This document shows positions 61,615 through 64,000 of a DNA stretch of 64,000 nucleotides, in pieces. The notes under the pieces are model-generated. The model was not told where the DNA came from. It saw only the letters and a program-made list of their open reading frames with translations, and made no database searches. Numbering within the stretch: the first letter of the stretch is position 1; each line of letters opens with the position of its first letter. The stretch is taken from the NCBI RefSeq assembly GCF_001954275.1, contig NZ_MBEU01000017.1, positions 62,001 through 126,000 on the forward strand, given 5' to 3'. The position numbers were made by a program, and so were the translations under genes. This stretch comes from Mycobacterium sp. IS-836 (GTDB taxonomy: Bacteria; Actinomycetota; Actinomycetes; Mycobacteriales; Mycobacteriaceae).

Positions 61615-62493
61615 ATGAGTGATCGCGACCTGCTGACCGGGCGTGGCGCGGTGGTCTCCGGCGGCAGCCGCGGCATCGGGCGCGCGGTCGCCGAACTGCT
61701 CGGCAACCTCGGCGCCGGCGTGGTGGTCAACGGGCGCGACGCCGGGCCGGTGCGCGAGACCGTCGCGGCGATCACCGCATCGGGAGGACGGGCCACGCCG
61801 GTGGTCGGAGCGGCCGACGACGAGCGCATCGCGGAGGACCTCGTCGACGCATGCACGAGGACATTCGGGCGACTCGACATCCTGATCAACTGCGCCGGCA
61901 TTGCCGAGCCGACCGGTTCCTCGATCCTGACTATCGCGCCCGAGGAGTTCGATCGGCTGATCAGCGCCCACCTCGGCACGGCGTTTCACACCTGCCGAAT
62001 CGCGGCGCGTGTCATGGCGGCCCAGGGCCACGGGACGATCGTCAACACCAGTTCGGTGGCTTTCCTCGGTGACTACGGCGGCACCGGTTACCCGGCGGGC
62101 AAGGGCGCCGTGAACGCCCTGACCATGGCCATCGCCGCGGAACTCAAAGCCCATGGCGTGCGGGCCAACGTGGTGTGCCCCGGCGCGAGGACACGGTTAT
62201 CGACCGGCGCCGACTACGAAGCGCACATCGAGGACCTGCACCGGCGCGGGTTGCTCGACGAGATAACCATGCGGGCGTCGCTGGACAGCGCTGCGCCGGC
62301 GTTTGTGGCCCCGCTCTACGCCTACCTCGCCAGCGACCTGGCCCGGGACGTGACGGGCCAGATCTTCGTTGCCGCAGGCGGATTCGTCGGCCGGTTCGAT
62401 CGCCCGGCGCCGCGCGTGTTGGGTTATCGTGGCCATCACGACGCCGAACCGTGGTCGATTGCGCAGCTGCACAAGATGATCGGCGGCGACTAG
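61615..62493 (+). CDS. Short-chain dehydrogenase/reductase
   Basis: A 292-residue SDR with SGGSRGIG (15-22), NGRD after beta-2 (NADP type), INCAG replacing NNAG (91-95), Ser146 or Ser147, Tyr159 and Lys163 (YPAGK). The C-terminal 60 residues (RFDRPAPRVLGYRGHHDAEPWSIAQLHKMIGGD) extend beyond the usual end, a feature of SDRs of the multifunctional beta-oxidation type. ATG 61615 is preferred; ATG 61606 is possible. Ends overlapping the convergent membrane protein gene by four bases. Confidence 0.88.
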   Translation: MSDRDLLTGRGAVVSGGSRGIGRAVAELLGNLGAGVVVNGRDAGPVRETVAAITASGGRATPVVGAADDERIAEDLVDACTRTFGRLDILINCAGIAEPTGSSILTIAPEEFDRLISAHLGTAFHTCRIAARVMAAQGHGTIVNTSSVAFLGDYGGTGYPAGKGAVNALTMAIAAELKAHGVRANVVCPGARTRLSTGADYEAHIEDLHRRGLLDEITMRASLDSAAPAFVAPLYAYLASDLARDVTGQIFVAAGGFVGRFDRPAPRVLGYRGHHDAEPWSIAQLHKMIGGD

Positions 62494-63413
62494 GCGATCA
62501 GCGGGAAGACCACGAGTAGCGCCCCGTAGGCGACGGCGATCACCGTCGCACCTGCCAGGCTGATCCGGCCCGATGCCCCGTCGATGGGGTCAAGCCAGCG
62601 CCGGAAGGGCCGAGAAGCGGCCGGGACGAGCACCCACTGCAGCAACGCGATGCTGATCACGTTGCCGACGAACATCGACAGCGACTGGCCGACGCCCAGA
62701 CGGCTCAGCACCGGCGACAGCCACGTGGCGAGCACCATGACGGTCGGGTAGAGGCACAGCAGCACCAGCATCGCGGTCTTCCATCCCGGCGTAATCCTGG
62801 TGTGCCCCTGGTCAATTCGGATCGTCGACCCGAATGGGGCGTTGTGCGGAAGCTCGGCGAAGTCTCGGGTCAGTTTCCTCCGCAGGCGGGGCAAGGCTTC
62901 CCGCCGTTCCGGCGAGGCGACCCACGCCGCCAACTGTTGTGCTGTACGGAACCGCAGCACCGACATCCACTGCCCCGCGGAATCCGCCGGAAAGACGGCG
63001 GTGCCTTGGTATCCCGGAAAGACGGAGCTGCTGCGAGTCAGATCGCCCTGCGCGGCAGTGAATTCGGATTCGCTTCCGGCGGCCACGCTGTGCAGAAAGA
63101 TACCGACGTTGCCGGGCGGTGGTTCACCCTCGACAAGGATCAGGTCGGAGGTGCACCGCCAGCAGCCCTGGGCCTCGCCGTCGCTGAGTACCGCTCGGCG
63201 TTCAGGGCCGTCCAGCCATGCGTCGAGCCGATCCGCACTGTCGAACGAGACCTCGACGGCCCAATCGAGCCGGTTTCCTTGAACCGATTCGCGCGCGCTT
63301 ACGTATCCAAGGGAGTGACGGGCGCACGCTTCGTACGCGGCTACCCACCGGCTGAACCGCTCAGGGTTGGAGGGCGGATGGAAGATCGTGATCGCGGAGG
63401 CCCCAGCAGACAT
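62490..63413 (-). CDS. Membrane-anchored double ABM-fold protein
   Basis: A 307-residue protein with two antibiotic-biosynthesis-monooxygenase-like ferredoxin barrels (about 1-95 and 100-190; VAAYEACARHSLGYVS and TRSSSVFPGYQGTAVFP mark the equivalent places) and three hydrophobic helices at the C-terminus (TAMLVLLCLYPTVMVLATWL; SMFVGNVISIALLQWVLV; GATVIAVAYGALLVVFPLI). Related proteins have one barrel and such helices. Whether it is an enzyme or a scaffold is unknown. Its 5' end overlaps that of the divergent FAD gene. Confidence 0.82.
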   Translation of the reverse strand: MSAGASAITIFHPPSNPERFSRWVAAYEACARHSLGYVSARESVQGNRLDWAVEVSFDSADRLDAWLDGPERRAVLSDGEAQGCWRCTSDLILVEGEPPPGNVGIFLHSVAAGSESEFTAAQGDLTRSSSVFPGYQGTAVFPADSAGQWMSVLRFRTAQQLAAWVASPERREALPRLRRKLTRDFAELPHNAPFGSTIRIDQGHTRITPGWKTAMLVLLCLYPTVMVLATWLSPVLSRLGVGQSLSMFVGNVISIALLQWVLVPAASRPFRRWLDPIDGASGRISLAGATVIAVAYGALLVVFPLIA

Positions 63414-64000
63414 ACGAGCTGTCTACCACCACCGAGACGGCCGCTTCGGGTCCTTGTCGTCGGCGCCGGCGTCAGCGGGATCTCGGTCGCCAGGGGATTG
63501 CTGCGCGACGGCCACGATGTCACGGTTTTCGATCAGCGCACCGACACACGGGCGGGCGGCGGCGCCGTGACCATCTGGTCCAACGGCGAGACCGTGCTGC
63601 GACAGCTCGGCGTCGACATGGACGGCGCCGGTCAGCTGCTGTCCAGCGTTCAGGTAATGACCTCACGCGGGCACCGCATCGCCAACCTCGACGTGACCAC
63701 GATGGTGAAACGGCTAGGCGCGCCCGTCCGGATGGTGCCACGCCAGGTCCTCCTGGAAAGGCTGCTGGCCGACTTCCCGACCCATCGCATTCGATGCGGC
63801 TCCCGCGCGGCGGGGATCGCCACCACATCGACCGCCGTGCGGGTCGAATTCGAGGACCGCACGGCGGTCGAGGGCGACTTGCTGATCGGCGCCGACGGCC
63901 TGCATTCGATGGTTCGCGATGTGGTCGGAGCGCAGACCGCGCGGCCCACGGGGTGGTGCAGCTGGCAGGGACTCGTCACGGTTCCGGAGCTACCCGACAA
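63378..64000 (+). CDS. FAD-dependent monooxygenase, 5' part
   Basis: The frame from ATG 63378 runs off the right edge (207 residues present). VLVVGAGVSGISVARGLL gives the FAD motif, GGGAVTIWSNGETVLRQLGV and RQVLLERLL the PHBH-type continuation, and GADGLHSMVR the DG motif. It is a group A flavin hydroxylase. GGAGG lies four bases before this ATG, and no later start precedes the FAD motif, so its 5' end overlaps the divergent membrane protein gene by 36 bases. The end of the gene is missing. Confidence 0.85.
   Translation, partial: MEDRDRGGPSRHTSCLPPPRRPLRVLVVGAGVSGISVARGLLRDGHDVTVFDQRTDTRAGGGAVTIWSNGETVLRQLGVDMDGAGQLLSSVQVMTSRGHRIANLDVTTMVKRLGAPVRMVPRQVLLERLLADFPTHRIRCGSRAAGIATTSTAVRVEFEDRTAVEGDLLIGADGLHSMVRDVVGAQTARPTGWCSWQGLVTVPELPD

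Overview
The window is high-GC actinobacterial DNA and reads as a Mycobacterium chromosome, probably an environmental or opportunistic species. The evidence is the FHA-ABC exporter of the Rv1747 type, a SigF-like sigma factor, two short-chain dehydrogenases of the type linked to mycofactocin, a 13E12/DUF222 HNH protein, close relatives of M. tuberculosis KstD, KshA, HsaA, HsaC and HsaD, frequent GTG starts and many ATGA/GTGA stop-start overlaps. No rRNA, tRNA, insertion sequence, prophage or CRISPR array was seen.

Bases 1-25,800 are a dense catabolic island of about 29 genes. It holds the five enzyme types that open steroid rings A and B: a delta-1-dehydrogenase (kstD), a Rieske 9-alpha-hydroxylase (kshA), a flavin hydroxylase (hsaA type), an extradiol dioxygenase (hsaC type) and a meta-cleavage hydrolase (hsaD type). 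Around them lie two class I Baeyer-Villiger monooxygenases, two HSL-type esterases, five SDRs, an acyl-CoA synthetase, three SnoaL-like proteins, two Dabb-type barrels, a hotdog thioesterase, a stand-alone 2Fe-2S ferredoxin and an IclR regulator. The genes form back-to-back operons: fadD to thioesterase (minus, 10524-3382), BVMO-SDR-SnoaL (plus, 10627-13901), IclR-esterase-barrels (minus, 16628-13891), ferredoxin-hsaA-hsaC-FAD (minus, 20720-16764), and BVMO-SDR-SDR (plus, 20851-24097). My reading is a self-contained pathway for a steroid or similar polycycle other than cholesterol, in which BVMO plus esterase remove a ketonic side chain or open a ring. This is inference.

Bases 25,900-45,400 are mixed: a molybdopterin oxidoreductase behind a perfect inverted repeat, a Gln-rich membrane protein, an SDR/esterase divergent pair, the FHA-ABC exporter, an AMP-ligase/aldolase/amidohydrolase operon, a Ser/Thr kinase, a nitronate monooxygenase, a sulfatase, an FAD monooxygenase, a Gfo/Idh-type dehydrogenase and a TIM-barrel isomerase. 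Two intergenic gaps carry copies of the same short repeat with a 20-bp period.

Bases 45,356-64,000 hold a protein resembling the SecD P1 head domain; a six-gene operon of TetR, P450, crotonase, a double-length CaiB CoA-transferase and two SDRs; the 13E12-family HNH protein; an M24 peptidase pair in which one member has lost most metal ligands; a family VIII esterase; a sulfite-oxidase-like protein; a lipoprotein; an orphan SigF-like sigma factor; an SDR; a membrane-anchored double ABM-fold protein; and an FAD monooxygenase cut by the window edge.
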